64,000 nt of DNA. Source: Lutibacter sp. Lineage in GTDB: Bacteria; Bacteroidota; Bacteroidia; Flavobacteriales; Flavobacteriaceae. Location: the NCBI RefSeq assembly GCF_016342705.1, contig NZ_JAEINV010000001.1:310001-374000 (forward strand), written 5' to 3'. Position 1 is the stretch's first letter, and each line of letters starts with the position of its first letter. Made by a program: the position numbers and the translations under genes. Shown here in pieces: positions 44,019-52,332 of this stretch. The notes beneath the pieces were generated by a model that made no database searches, was not told the DNA's origin, and saw only the letters and a program-made list of their open reading frames with translations.

Positions 44019-45329
44019 ATGTCTAAACATTATCAAGTGTTGGTAATTGGTGGTGGAACAGCTGGAATTATGGTTTCATCCATGCTAAAAAGAAAAAATA
44101 AATCCATTCAAATTGGTTTAATTGAACCAGCTCAAACGCATTATTATCAGCCAGCTTGGACATTGGTTGGAGCAAATACATACGATTTTGAGAAGACCGC
44201 GAGGCCAATGGCTTCATTAATACCAGAAGGAGTTGATTGGATTCAACAATTTGCCGAGAAATTTGAACCAGAAAACAATAAAGTTTTCACTAAAAAAGGT
44301 GAAGAATTTACTTATGATTATTTAGTAGTTGCGCCAGGATTGAAGATTGCTCCTGAAATGATTGAAGGGCTTAAAGAGGCAATGGATAAAGGAGTTGTTT
44401 GTAGTAATTATACAAATCCAAAGCATACTTGGGAAATTTTACAAAAATTTAAAGGAGGAACAGCACTTTTTACCCAACCTGCAACACCAATTAAATGTGG
44501 AGGTGCACCTCAAAAAATAATGTATTTGGCAGATGAGCATTTTAGAAAAGAGGGACTAAGAGATAAAACAGATATTGTTTTTGCTTTACCAAGCGGATCT
44601 ATTTTTGGTGTAAAAATAATTGCGGATACTTTAATGAATGTTGTAGATAAAAAAGATATTAATGTTCGATTTTTTCATAGACTTGTAAAAGTAGATGGTG
44701 ATAAAAAAATTGCTTGGTATGAAATAGATAAGGATTTAACAGCGGGTGGTTGCGTAACTATTGCAGATGGAGATATTACTACATTAGATAAAGATATTCA
44801 ATACAACTATAAAGATGTTAAGGTAAGTAGAAGAGGAGAACAATATGGAATTCATTTTGATATGATGCATTTGGCACCGCCACAATGTGCGCCTGATTTT
44901 ATTAAAAATTCTCCTTTAGTTTCTGAAGCTGGTTGGGTTGATGTAAATAAAGGAACAATGCAACATGTTAAATACGGAAATATTTTTAGTTTAGGAGATG
45001 TTTCTAATTTACCAACTTCAAAAACAGGTGCAGCCATTAGAAAACAAGCTCCGGTTGTGGTTGAAAATATTTTAAAGTTAATTGAATCAAATGCACTTTC
45101 AACAAAAGAATATAAAGGATATACTTCTTGTCCGTTAGTTACAGGTTATGGTAAAATGGTATTGGCGGAGTTTGATTATAATCAAAATTTTGAACCAGAT
45201 CCAAAGTTAAAACAGTTTCCTTTAATGATTTCAGATTCTTCAAAAGAGCATTGGAGATTATGGTTACTAAAAAAATATATGCTTCCTTATTTGTATTGGA
45301 ATAAGATGATGAAAGGTATTGAAGTTTAA
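44019..45329 (+). CDS. sqr: Sulfide:quinone oxidoreductase, SQOR (type II) like
   Basis: A 436-residue FAD enzyme closest to mitochondrial SQOR. FAD-binding VLVIGGGTAGIMVSSML at 8-24, the segment AQTHYYQPAWTLVGAN near 38-53, and the two active-site Cys are Cys160 (PIKCGGAPQK) and Cys371 (SCPLVTGYG), which form the sulfur-bridged redox pair in SQOR. GDVSNLPTSKTGAAIRKQAP is near 326-345. The C-terminal helices WLLKKYMLPYLYWNKMMKGI attach it to the membrane. It oxidises sulfide to a persulfide and reduces quinone; the dioxygenase at 39.2 kb would use the product. It is transcribed alone. Confidence 0.92.
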   Translation: MSKHYQVLVIGGGTAGIMVSSMLKRKNKSIQIGLIEPAQTHYYQPAWTLVGANTYDFEKTARPMASLIPEGVDWIQQFAEKFEPENNKVFTKKGEEFTYDYLVVAPGLKIAPEMIEGLKEAMDKGVVCSNYTNPKHTWEILQKFKGGTALFTQPATPIKCGGAPQKIMYLADEHFRKEGLRDKTDIVFALPSGSIFGVKIIADTLMNVVDKKDINVRFFHRLVKVDGDKKIAWYEIDKDLTAGGCVTIADGDITTLDKDIQYNYKDVKVSRRGEQYGIHFDMMHLAPPQCAPDFIKNSPLVSEAGWVDVNKGTMQHVKYGNIFSLGDVSNLPTSKTGAAIRKQAPVVVENILKLIESNALSTKEYKGYTSCPLVTGYGKMVLAEFDYNQNFEPDPKLKQFPLMISDSSKEHWRLWLLKKYMLPYLYWNKMMKGIEV

Positions 45330-45355
45330 TAATTTTATTGAAAAGGATTTAAACT

Positions 45356-45393
45356 AAAAATAGAATACTTAGCATTTGTATTCTATTTTTTTT
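45356..45393. terminator. Bidirectional terminator after the second SQR gene
   Basis: Arms AAAAATAGAATAC and GTATTCTATTTTT around a 9-base loop, between converging genes; its last bases reach the stop of the GNAT gene. Confidence 0.85.
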
Positions 45394-45862
45394 ATGAAAT
45401 ATTAGGAGTGTAAGTAAAAATCCATTCCTTAATAGTGTTATCAAAATCATTATGACTTTCTGAAAAAAGTTTGAATCCGTTTTTTTTATAAAAATAGTTA
45501 AGCTGTTCTTCTTCAATAGTTAACCAGTATTTTTGATTTGGATTTAGTGCTTTTAAATAAGATAACCAAGTAGTGGCTAATTGCAGATTTCTTTTATGTT
45601 CGGCAACCCAAATATATCCTAAATAATTAAACCCATCAGCGAATAAATACGCATGCGAAATTTCAAAAGGAGTCATTTCTTTTAGTTTTTCTGTAAAAAC
45701 AATACCTCCGCAAATAATTTCGTTATTTTCTTTAATTACATAAATTGTAGCTGTTTTTTTATAGAAAATCCAATTAGGAACAATGCTAATTTTCCAATCA
45801 TTTGGTAAAATATCAAAAAATTGATTTGGGTTTCCTTTAAGTTTTTCAAATTGTATTTCCAT
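45392..45862 (-). CDS. GNAT-family acetyltransferase-like protein
   Basis: A 156-residue protein with a GNAT-like layout: strands IYVIKENNEIICGGIVF (about 40-56), the acetyl-CoA region YLGYIWVAEHKRNLQLATTWL near 80-100 and the typical end block LNYFYKKNGFKLFSE near 127-141. The Q/RxxGxG loop is not canonical (AEHKRNLQLA), so activity is uncertain. It lies 15 bases downstream of the PurD-like ATP-grasp gene, and the pair probably forms a small biosynthetic or peptide-modifying unit. Substrate unknown. Confidence 0.7.
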   Translation of the reverse strand: MEIQFEKLKGNPNQFFDILPNDWKISIVPNWIFYKKTATIYVIKENNEIICGGIVFTEKLKEMTPFEISHAYLFADGFNYLGYIWVAEHKRNLQLATTWLSYLKALNPNQKYWLTIEEEQLNYFYKKNGFKLFSESHNDFDNTIKEWIFTYTPNIS

Positions 45863-45877
45863 TTCAATAAAATTAAA

Positions 45878-47209
45878 TTATAACAATCCCCAAGACCAAA
45901 GCTTGTCGGAATCATCAAACCATCTGTCGCCAATATCGGTTCTATAATAGCTGTTGTTTACAATAATATTTCCAATTCTATTATTCATCATTTTTTGAGC
46001 ATCTTTCATAGTTAATCCAGTTCCAGAAACCATTACTGCAATCCCTGTGTTTCCAGTAATTAACCACTCATCATTTATTTTTTTTAGATGCATTGGGTGA
46101 ATTCCTTCCTTAATTTCTTTTTTAAAAATAACAATAGAATCTTTTGAAAATAATTCAAAACTTTTTTTGTCATCAAAAGGAAATGGAGGAACCACAATAA
46201 ATGCTCCTATTTGAAATCCTTTCTTAACATTTATAGTAAATTTTTGTCCGCCTGCAACTTTATAAAGCATATTTCCTATTGGCTCAATTATACCTGCACG
46301 TTGAATAAATATTTGAGGAAAACCAAACCTTGATGTAAATTCTAAAGGATAAATACCATTGACATTTACAATGCAATTAATATCTATATGACCAATAAAA
46401 TTTTTCTTAATTAGGGTGTTTTCAAACTTTTTTAAAGTAGCATCAAAAATGGGAGAATCTTTTACCCAAAACATACTGCTTCCCATTTCTCCTGTAGAAA
46501 CACCTAATTCTTTTGGAAATAATTTTTTATGCTCAAAAGTGACATTAATGGGTGTTATAAATTCATTCCCATTAAAAAATGCTGAAACTGAAATTTCTAC
46601 ACCTTTTACTTTTCTTTGCAATTGAAAATTTCCAAAATCATTTCCCCAGGATTTTTCATAAGCATTTAATACGCGAATAACATCAAGACCTTCATCATCA
46701 TTACCTACAAATAGTAATTGTTTTAGTTCTTGAGTTTCTCCACAAGGTTTTACAACATAAGCATCAGGATTTTTTTTTACAAAGGCAATTGCGTCTTGAA
46801 AATTAAAAAACTCTTTGGATTGTAATATTTTTACTTTGTGTTTTTTTAATTCTTCTTGTCCAAAATTACGATCTAATTCAAGCCTATCTGTATATTCTGA
46901 TCCTCCAAAAACAATTTTTCCAGCAGCTCTCAGTTCTTCACATTCTTTTCCAAAACCTGTATAATCAAAAATAATAATGTCTGCCCAATCAATATGTTTT
47001 TTCCAATTGGATACTTTAGGAACAAAACCGTAGCCAATTTCTTTTGAAGGTTTATCTTCAATAAATAGTTTAACAAAATTTCCTTCGTTCTGAATTGCAC
47101 AAGCAATATCAAGTATTTCTCCCCAGCGGGAAATAAATAAGAAATTTCGTTTGGTTAGTTGTTCGTTTTTTAAATTTAATTCTTTATTTTTTATTTTTTT
47201 TGTAGGCAT
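45878..47209 (-). CDS. PurD-like ATP-grasp ligase
   Basis: A 443-residue protein related to phosphoribosylamine-glycine ligase but not the housekeeping enzyme. The ATP-grasp part is clear: RLELDRNFGQEELKKHKVK, AYVVKPCGE, EKSWGNDFGNFQLQRKVKGVE, GVSTGEMGSSMFW (like the PurD TGGMG loop) and FIGHIDINCIVNVNGIYPLEFTSRFGFPQ. The N-terminal GxGGREHA motif is missing, replaced by LFISRWGEILDIACAIQNEG. It would join a carboxylate and an amine using ATP. It is the first gene of a unit with the GNAT gene. The ATG at 47209 is the first available; a shorter start is possible. Confidence 0.8.
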   Translation of the reverse strand: MPTKKIKNKELNLKNEQLTKRNFLFISRWGEILDIACAIQNEGNFVKLFIEDKPSKEIGYGFVPKVSNWKKHIDWADIIIFDYTGFGKECEELRAAGKIVFGGSEYTDRLELDRNFGQEELKKHKVKILQSKEFFNFQDAIAFVKKNPDAYVVKPCGETQELKQLLFVGNDDEGLDVIRVLNAYEKSWGNDFGNFQLQRKVKGVEISVSAFFNGNEFITPINVTFEHKKLFPKELGVSTGEMGSSMFWVKDSPIFDATLKKFENTLIKKNFIGHIDINCIVNVNGIYPLEFTSRFGFPQIFIQRAGIIEPIGNMLYKVAGGQKFTINVKKGFQIGAFIVVPPFPFDDKKSFELFSKDSIVIFKKEIKEGIHPMHLKKINDEWLITGNTGIAVMVSGTGLTMKDAQKMMNNRIGNIIVNNSYYRTDIGDRWFDDSDKLWSWGLL

Positions 47210-47247
47210 TTTAAAAATTTCTTTTAAGCAACTTAATTAAAGGTAAC

Positions 47248-47280
47248 AAAAAAAGAGGAGTTTTTAAACTCCTCTTTTTT
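47248..47280 (-). terminator. Terminator after the small exported-protein gene
   Basis: Arms AAAAAAGAGGAGTTT and AAACTCCTCTTTTTT with a 2-base loop, just downstream of the gene at 47283-47588. Confidence 0.9.
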
Positions 47281-47282
47281 GA

Positions 47283-47588
47283 TTATTCAACCAATGTTAA
47301 TTTTGTAACTACAAAAACTTCATAAGGTTCATTGCTTTCATCAAGTCTTTTTTGGGTTTCGTAGGTTACATTAAAAGTTTTACCATTGTATTTTATATCT
47401 TTAAGATCGTATATTTTAGTTACTTCAGCAGAAACTTCTTGAATATAATATGTTTCATCTTCACTATCTGTAAAAAAATAAGTATCGTCTTCAAATCCGT
47501 CAAATACGGCTTTCATTGTAAATACTTCCTGATCGTTTTTGCCAAAGGCTAAAGAAATAATTGTAAAAAAAGTTAAAAGTGTTTTCAT
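47283..47588 (-). CDS. Small exported protein of unknown function
   Basis: A 101-residue protein with a short signal peptide (MKTLLTFFTIISLAFG) and an acidic, strand-rich body (VFTMKAVFDGFEDDTYFFTD, EDETYYIQEVSAEVTKIYDL, FNVTYETQKRLDESNEP). No known domain or catalytic motif. Such small beta-rich secreted proteins are frequent in flavobacteria. It is transcribed alone and ends at a strong hairpin. Confidence 0.7.
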   Translation of the reverse strand: MKTLLTFFTIISLAFGKNDQEVFTMKAVFDGFEDDTYFFTDSEDETYYIQEVSAEVTKIYDLKDIKYNGKTFNVTYETQKRLDESNEPYEVFVVTKLTLVE

Positions 47589-47948
47589 GTTTTGTAAGTT
47601 TTAAATTCTAAAATTTTATTGTTGTCGCAATTTTTAATAAAATTTATTAATAAAGGTAAATTGCAAATACCACAGAACGTTTCAACAAATTCTTATAGTA
47701 AAAATGATGATTATAGGTAGCTTTAAATAAATGGAGTTAACTCCGTCGGATGACTTGAGTTGTTATTCTAAAAAATGTGTTTTTAATAATATACACAAAT
47801 TTAACAGCTGTTTTCATTGCTATTTAATAATGCTTTAAAAGCGCATTTTACGATGCAAATATATATAAAAAGGGAATTTAAAAAATATAAAATTTTCATA
47901 ATTATTTCAGTTAAAAATTAAATTTTTTATAGATCATTTAAATTTAAA
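47589..47948. other. 360-base gap without a convincing gene
   Basis: Very AT-rich. A 12-base palindrome GGAGTTAACTCC lies at 47733-47744, and a minus-strand -7-like element (CAAATATA on the plus strand, 47856-47863) could start a leftward transcript through the gap. No open frame with coding character, tRNA, or clear small-RNA terminator is seen. The leader of the rightward gene at 47949 must also lie here. Confidence 0.5.
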
Positions 47949-48347
47949 ATGTACCTTGTAATTAAATTTAAAAATGGTTTTAAAGTGAGTAAAAAAAAAT
48001 ATTTTTTAAAATTAATAAGTTTAGTTTTAATTTTTGCTGTTTGTTTTAGTTGTAAGTTGTATAAAAACCCAACAACGGTTAATGAAGCTTTACAAAATAC
48101 AGATAATGGTTATTTTAAAGTAAATATGAAAAATGGAGATGAAGTTATTTTTGAAAAAATAGAGAAAATAGATTCAATAATTTACGGTATAAAAACTATT
48201 GAAAATAATGAAATTAAAACGGTTTTAATTGAAAATGACATTTTGAATATTCAAAAGCAAAATAAAAAATCTTCAAATTCATTTAAAATCATTGGAATTA
48301 CTGTTGGAATTGGGTCGGTTTTATTAGTTTTCGGAATGTTAAATTAA
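47949..48347 (+). CDS. Small membrane-anchored lipoprotein-like protein
   Basis: A 132-residue protein: a basic N-terminus, hydrophobic segment LKLISLVLIFAVCFSC with a possible lipid-site Cys near 36, a strand-rich middle (NGDEVIFEKIEKIDSIIYGI) and a C-terminal hydrophobic helix (FKIIGITVGIGSVLLVFGML). No known family. Later in-frame starts (the ATG-less stretch makes MYLVIK the only ATG before the signal) leave the ATG at 47949 as the best choice. It lies next to, but probably not within, the downstream sensor operon, since a hairpin follows. Confidence 0.65.
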   Translation: MYLVIKFKNGFKVSKKKYFLKLISLVLIFAVCFSCKLYKNPTTVNEALQNTDNGYFKVNMKNGDEVIFEKIEKIDSIIYGIKTIENNEIKTVLIENDILNIQKQNKKSSNSFKIIGITVGIGSVLLVFGMLN

Positions 48348-48384
48348 CAATATCAAGCAACTAGCTCATAAATATTTAACACAT

Positions 48385-48416
48385 ATAAAAAATCCACTTT
48401 TAAGGTGGTTTTTTTA
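48385..48416 (+). terminator. Weak terminator before the sensor-kinase operon
   Basis: Arms CCACTT and AAGGTGG (one G-T pair) with A and T tracts outside, 38 bases after the stop at 48347. Confidence 0.6.
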
Positions 48417-48537
48417 TTTTATTGAATAAAATAGGTATATTTATATGAAGTGATTTGCCACTAAAAAAATTTAAAATTATTGTGTTTTTTTAAATTTAAT
48501 TTGAATATAGTATTGATTAAAAAAATAAAAATAGAAG

Positions 48538-50847
48538 ATGGGAGAAAATCCAATTCAATTTATGAATGAAATAAATGCAGTTGTTATTTCAGTAAATAAT
48601 AAAGGTGAAATAATATACCTTTCACCATATTGTGAAGTGTTGCTAGGTTATAAAATTAACGACAAATTAAAAAAAGAATGGTGGGAAAAAATTAGTTTTT
48701 CTAACGATGAAATTGCTTTAAATAAATTAAAGATTGAAGAAATTTCTAAAGGAAAATTAAAAATTTCAGCGAAGCCCTATGAAAGTAAAGTAAAATGTAG
48801 TGATGGTAATTTTAAATGGATTGAATGGAGAGATACAGTTTCTGATGCGAATACTTTTACAACTGTAGGTGTAGATATTACAAATAGAAAGTCTCAAGAA
48901 ATAGCCTCATTTCATTCTAATGATATTATAAATAGCGTTGATGCTATGATTTTAGTGAGTGATAAAAATGATAATGTTATTTTTTGCTCACCTTCTGTAG
49001 AAAGAATGTTAGGGTACAGAGATGAGGAAATTATGGGTGATAAATGGTGGAAGTTAACCTATGAAAACCAATATGAAGCTAAAAAAGTAAAAGAAGCTAT
49101 TCATAATTTAATTTATTTTCATATTAAAGATTTTACCGATATTTCAAAAAGACAAATTAAGACAAAGAATGGCGATTATAAATGGATAGAGTGGCAATTG
49201 TCTAAAGGATTAAATGACACTTATATTTCTGTTGGAACCGATATTACTAGTAGGGTTAAAACAGAAATGGAATTAAAACAAGCTAAAGATACTGCAGAGA
49301 AATCTTTAAAAGTTAAGGATGAGTTTTTAGCAAACATGAGTCATGAAATTAGAACTCCTTTAAATGCAGTTATTGGATTTACGGATTTATTATTAGAAAC
49401 GCAATTAACCACAGAGCAAAAGGAGCATTTAGAAACCATGAGAAACTCTGGTGAAATTCTATTGTCTCTTATAAATAACGTATTGGATTTAGCAAAATTA
49501 GATTCTAACAAAGTTGAGATAGAAGAAATTCCGTTTAATCTTCATAAAAGTTTATATGAAGTTGTAAAACTAATGAAGTTAAAAGCTAAAGAGAAAAAAA
49601 TAACTTTAAATCTTGATATTGACCCAAATACACCAGAATATGTTTTGGGAGATCCAACAAGAATTGGACAAATTTTATTAAACCTTATTGGTAATGCCAT
49701 TAAATTTACCGATGAAGGATCTGTTGGAGTTTTAGTTAAATTAGTAAAAGATGAAAACAATTTAGCGGATATTTATTTTGAAATAAAAGACACAGGTATT
49801 GGTATAGTTTCTAATAAAATTAGCACAGTATTTGGTGTTTTTACCCAAGCAAAAAGTGATACTTCAAGAATATATGGAGGAACAGGTTTGGGATTAGCCA
49901 TTGTTAAAAAATTGGTAGCGCTGTTAGAAGGAGAAATAAAAGTGCAAAGTAAATTTGGAGTAGGTAGTAATTTTAAAATGACCATTCCATTTAAAAAAGA
50001 TGTAACTAAAATTGAAAAACATTTTGTTGAATTGGATGAAGCAGAAAATTCAACATTAGAGTTAAAAATTTTGTTAGTTGAAGATAATAAAACAAATCAA
50101 TTATTAGCAAAAACAAGATTAGAAAGATGGAATTGCACCGTAGATATTGCCAATAACGGTATTGAAGGAGTTAAAAAAGTTCAGAAAAATATGTACGACA
50201 TTATTTTAATGGATATTCAAATGCCGGTAATGGATGGGTATGAAGCTACAAAAATTATAAAAAACGATCTTTCTAAACAAGTTAGCAGAATACCTATTAT
50301 TGCAATGACTGCTTATACTTCTAAAAATGATATTGATATGGCTTTAGAAGCCGGAATGAACGATTATATTTTTAAACCTTTTAAAAAAGAGGAATTACTT
50401 TTATTGCTAAAAAAATACGGAAAATCAATTAGTTCAGAAAAATTTGAAGCTAAAAAAAGCGAAGGTGAAATTTCAACCAAAAATGCAATACAAGAAAAAT
50501 ATACAGATCTTGAATTTTTAAAGCAAGAATCGTTAAATGAAACGTCAATTTTAGTATTGCTTATTCAATTATTTTTAAAAGATTTAGATGAATATGTGAA
50601 AGTTGTTACTAAAGAAATAAAAACAAAAAACTGGGAAGCCTTGCATAGAGCAACCCATAAAATAAAACCAAATATAAGCATGTTTGGGATTTCAAAAATG
50701 GAAACAATGATACATTCTTTAATGAGAAATTTAGAAAAGAAAGAGAATTTAGATGGGGTTGAGGTGGTTTTGAATAATTGTAAAGAAATTATTGAAAAAG
50801 TTAAAGAAGAATTAGTTGAAGAATTAAAAATGTTAGAAAATGAGTAA
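48538..50847 (+). CDS. Hybrid sensor histidine kinase (PAS-PAS-HisKA-HATPase-REC-HPt)
   Basis: A 769-residue cytosolic kinase without transmembrane helices. Two PAS domains with PAC motifs (about 5-118 and 125-242; KWIEWRDTVSDANTFTTVG, KWIEWQLSKG), HisKA with His269 in MSHEIRTPLNAVIGF, HATPase with NLIGNAIKFT, DTGIGI and GGTGLGLAI, a receiver with Asp559 (LMDIQMPVMDG) and a C-terminal HPt with His707 in ATHKIKPN. All phosphorelay sites are intact. The ligand is unknown; soluble PAS domains suggest a redox or small-molecule signal. The stop overlaps the next gene, a single-domain response regulator, by 8 bases. Confidence 0.94.
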   Translation: MGENPIQFMNEINAVVISVNNKGEIIYLSPYCEVLLGYKINDKLKKEWWEKISFSNDEIALNKLKIEEISKGKLKISAKPYESKVKCSDGNFKWIEWRDTVSDANTFTTVGVDITNRKSQEIASFHSNDIINSVDAMILVSDKNDNVIFCSPSVERMLGYRDEEIMGDKWWKLTYENQYEAKKVKEAIHNLIYFHIKDFTDISKRQIKTKNGDYKWIEWQLSKGLNDTYISVGTDITSRVKTEMELKQAKDTAEKSLKVKDEFLANMSHEIRTPLNAVIGFTDLLLETQLTTEQKEHLETMRNSGEILLSLINNVLDLAKLDSNKVEIEEIPFNLHKSLYEVVKLMKLKAKEKKITLNLDIDPNTPEYVLGDPTRIGQILLNLIGNAIKFTDEGSVGVLVKLVKDENNLADIYFEIKDTGIGIVSNKISTVFGVFTQAKSDTSRIYGGTGLGLAIVKKLVALLEGEIKVQSKFGVGSNFKMTIPFKKDVTKIEKHFVELDEAENSTLELKILLVEDNKTNQLLAKTRLERWNCTVDIANNGIEGVKKVQKNMYDIILMDIQMPVMDGYEATKIIKNDLSKQVSRIPIIAMTAYTSKNDIDMALEAGMNDYIFKPFKKEELLLLLKKYGKSISSEKFEAKKSEGEISTKNAIQEKYTDLEFLKQESLNETSILVLLIQLFLKDLDEYVKVVTKEIKTKNWEALHRATHKIKPNISMFGISKMETMIHSLMRNLEKKENLDGVEVVLNNCKEIIEKVKEELVEELKMLENE

Positions 50848-51208
50848 CTTAAAAAAAATTGTTTTAGCAGAAGATAATTCAACTTTAGCACTATTATTAA
50901 AGTTTAGATTAGAAAAGGAAGGTTATCAGCTTTTAATTGCGGAGGATGGTAAAAAAGCTATTGAATTAATTGAAGAACATAAACCCGATATTATTTTATC
51001 GGATATTATGATGCCTTTTATTAGTGGATTAGAAGTTATTAGCCACGTTAGAAATAAATTAAAATTACAGATGCCAATTATTGTTTTTTCAGCTGCAGGG
51101 CAAGAAGAAATGGTTTTAAAAGCATTTAACTTAGGTGCAAATGATTTTATGGGAAAACCATTTAGTCCAAATGAATTGGTAATTAGAGTGAGGCGTTTAT
51201 TAACTTAA
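50840..51208 (+). CDS. Single-domain response regulator
   Basis: A 122-residue receiver: IVLAEDNSTLALLLK with the acidic pair at 11-12, phospho-acceptor Asp55 in IILSDIMMPF, Thr/Ser position in VFSAAG and Lys in GANDFMGKPFSP. There is no output domain, so it must act by binding another protein, as CheY or Spo0F do. It would accept phosphate from the HPt of the kinase encoded just before it (8-base overlap). The next gene encodes a HEAT-repeat membrane protein, an obvious candidate partner. Confidence 0.93.
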   Translation: MSNLKKIVLAEDNSTLALLLKFRLEKEGYQLLIAEDGKKAIELIEEHKPDIILSDIMMPFISGLEVISHVRNKLKLQMPIIVFSAAGQEEMVLKAFNLGANDFMGKPFSPNELVIRVRRLLT

Positions 51209-51226
51209 AATATTTATATAAACTAT

Positions 51227-52330
51227 ATGACAAACATCCAAAATATTTTAACATATTTTAATCAACTTCCAATATTACTGCAAATTGTTTGGATTGGTGT
51301 TTTAGGGTTGTTTGTTAGCATACTATTTTTTCTTTTTTATCTTTATTATTTAAGAAACTATTTAAGAGCTGAGGAGGTTATTTCAAAAAACTTGTTTACA
51401 GAGTACGAAGCTAGTTTAATAAACTATTTGTATTCTGGAGACGGTATTTCTAAAATAACAAGTGAACAGCAAGAAATTATTGATAAAATGAAAACTTGTA
51501 TACAAGACAAGTTTAAACGAACTATTTTTATCTCAGTTTTATCAAAATTAAAAAATGATATTTCTGGTGAAATGGCTACTGCAATAAATACTTTATATTT
51601 AAAAACCGGACTTATTAAATACTCATTAAATAATTTAGAAAGTAAAAAATGGGATAAAATTGCACTCGGAATTAAGGAACTTACTCAGTTTGAGGTTGTA
51701 AATGTTTATAATGAAATTAGTAAATATAAAAATCATGATAAACAAGAAGTTAGAAATCAAGTTCAACTTTATTATGTAAGTTTATTTCATTTTAATGGGT
51801 TAGAATTTTTAGATAATTTAAAATCACCAATTTCAGAATGGAATCAAATTCAATTGCTAGAAATATTGCAAAAATTTGATGATCAAGAAATTACAGATAT
51901 ATCACCTTGGTTAAAATCTGAAAATGATTCAGTGGTATTATTTGCATTAAAATTAGCCAAAATTTACAATCAGTTTCAGGTAATTGAAATTTTACTAAAC
52001 TTATTAAATCATAAAAATAAACAAATAAGAGTTTGTGTTATTGAAATTTTAGGGTATTTCCAAGTAAAGGAAGTTAAACAAATTTTAAAAATAAATTTCG
52101 GAAATAGAAGTGAAGAAGAAAAAGTTGCATTTTTTAAGATTTTTGAAGATATAGTTGATGAAGAAGACGAGGCGTTTATTATTGAAAACACTTCCAATCC
52201 TAATTTTAAAATTAGATTTTTGGCTTTTAAATTATTAAAAAAGTTGAATATTGAAGCAATTAACTTACTAAAGGTGAATGCGTCAGGAATAAATAACGAG
52301 CAGATTTTTAAGTTTTTAGAAATAATTTAA
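51227..52330 (+). CDS. HEAT-repeat membrane protein
   Basis: A 367-residue protein with one N-terminal transmembrane helix (about 15-42) and a helical cytosolic part with HEAT-like repeats, best seen at about 215-360 (DDQEITDISPWLKSENDSVV, EILLNLLNHKNKQIRVCVIE, NPNFKIRFLAFKLLKKLN). No catalytic site. HEAT repeats bind proteins. It lies between the response regulator and the glycosyltransferase (2-base gap), so it may couple the signal to the synthase. Related HEAT-repeat proteins sit in similar GT2 gene groups in some Bacteroidota. Confidence 0.82.
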   Translation: MTNIQNILTYFNQLPILLQIVWIGVLGLFVSILFFLFYLYYLRNYLRAEEVISKNLFTEYEASLINYLYSGDGISKITSEQQEIIDKMKTCIQDKFKRTIFISVLSKLKNDISGEMATAINTLYLKTGLIKYSLNNLESKKWDKIALGIKELTQFEVVNVYNEISKYKNHDKQEVRNQVQLYYVSLFHFNGLEFLDNLKSPISEWNQIQLLEILQKFDDQEITDISPWLKSENDSVVLFALKLAKIYNQFQVIEILLNLLNHKNKQIRVCVIEILGYFQVKEVKQILKINFGNRSEEEKVAFFKIFEDIVDEEDEAFIIENTSNPNFKIRFLAFKLLKKLNIEAINLLKVNASGINNEQIFKFLEII

Positions 52331-52332
52331 TT

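Noticed and set aside
47733-47744. GGAGTTAACTCC as an operator
   Set aside because: Only 12 bases, no related copy elsewhere in the window and no promoter at a useful distance.
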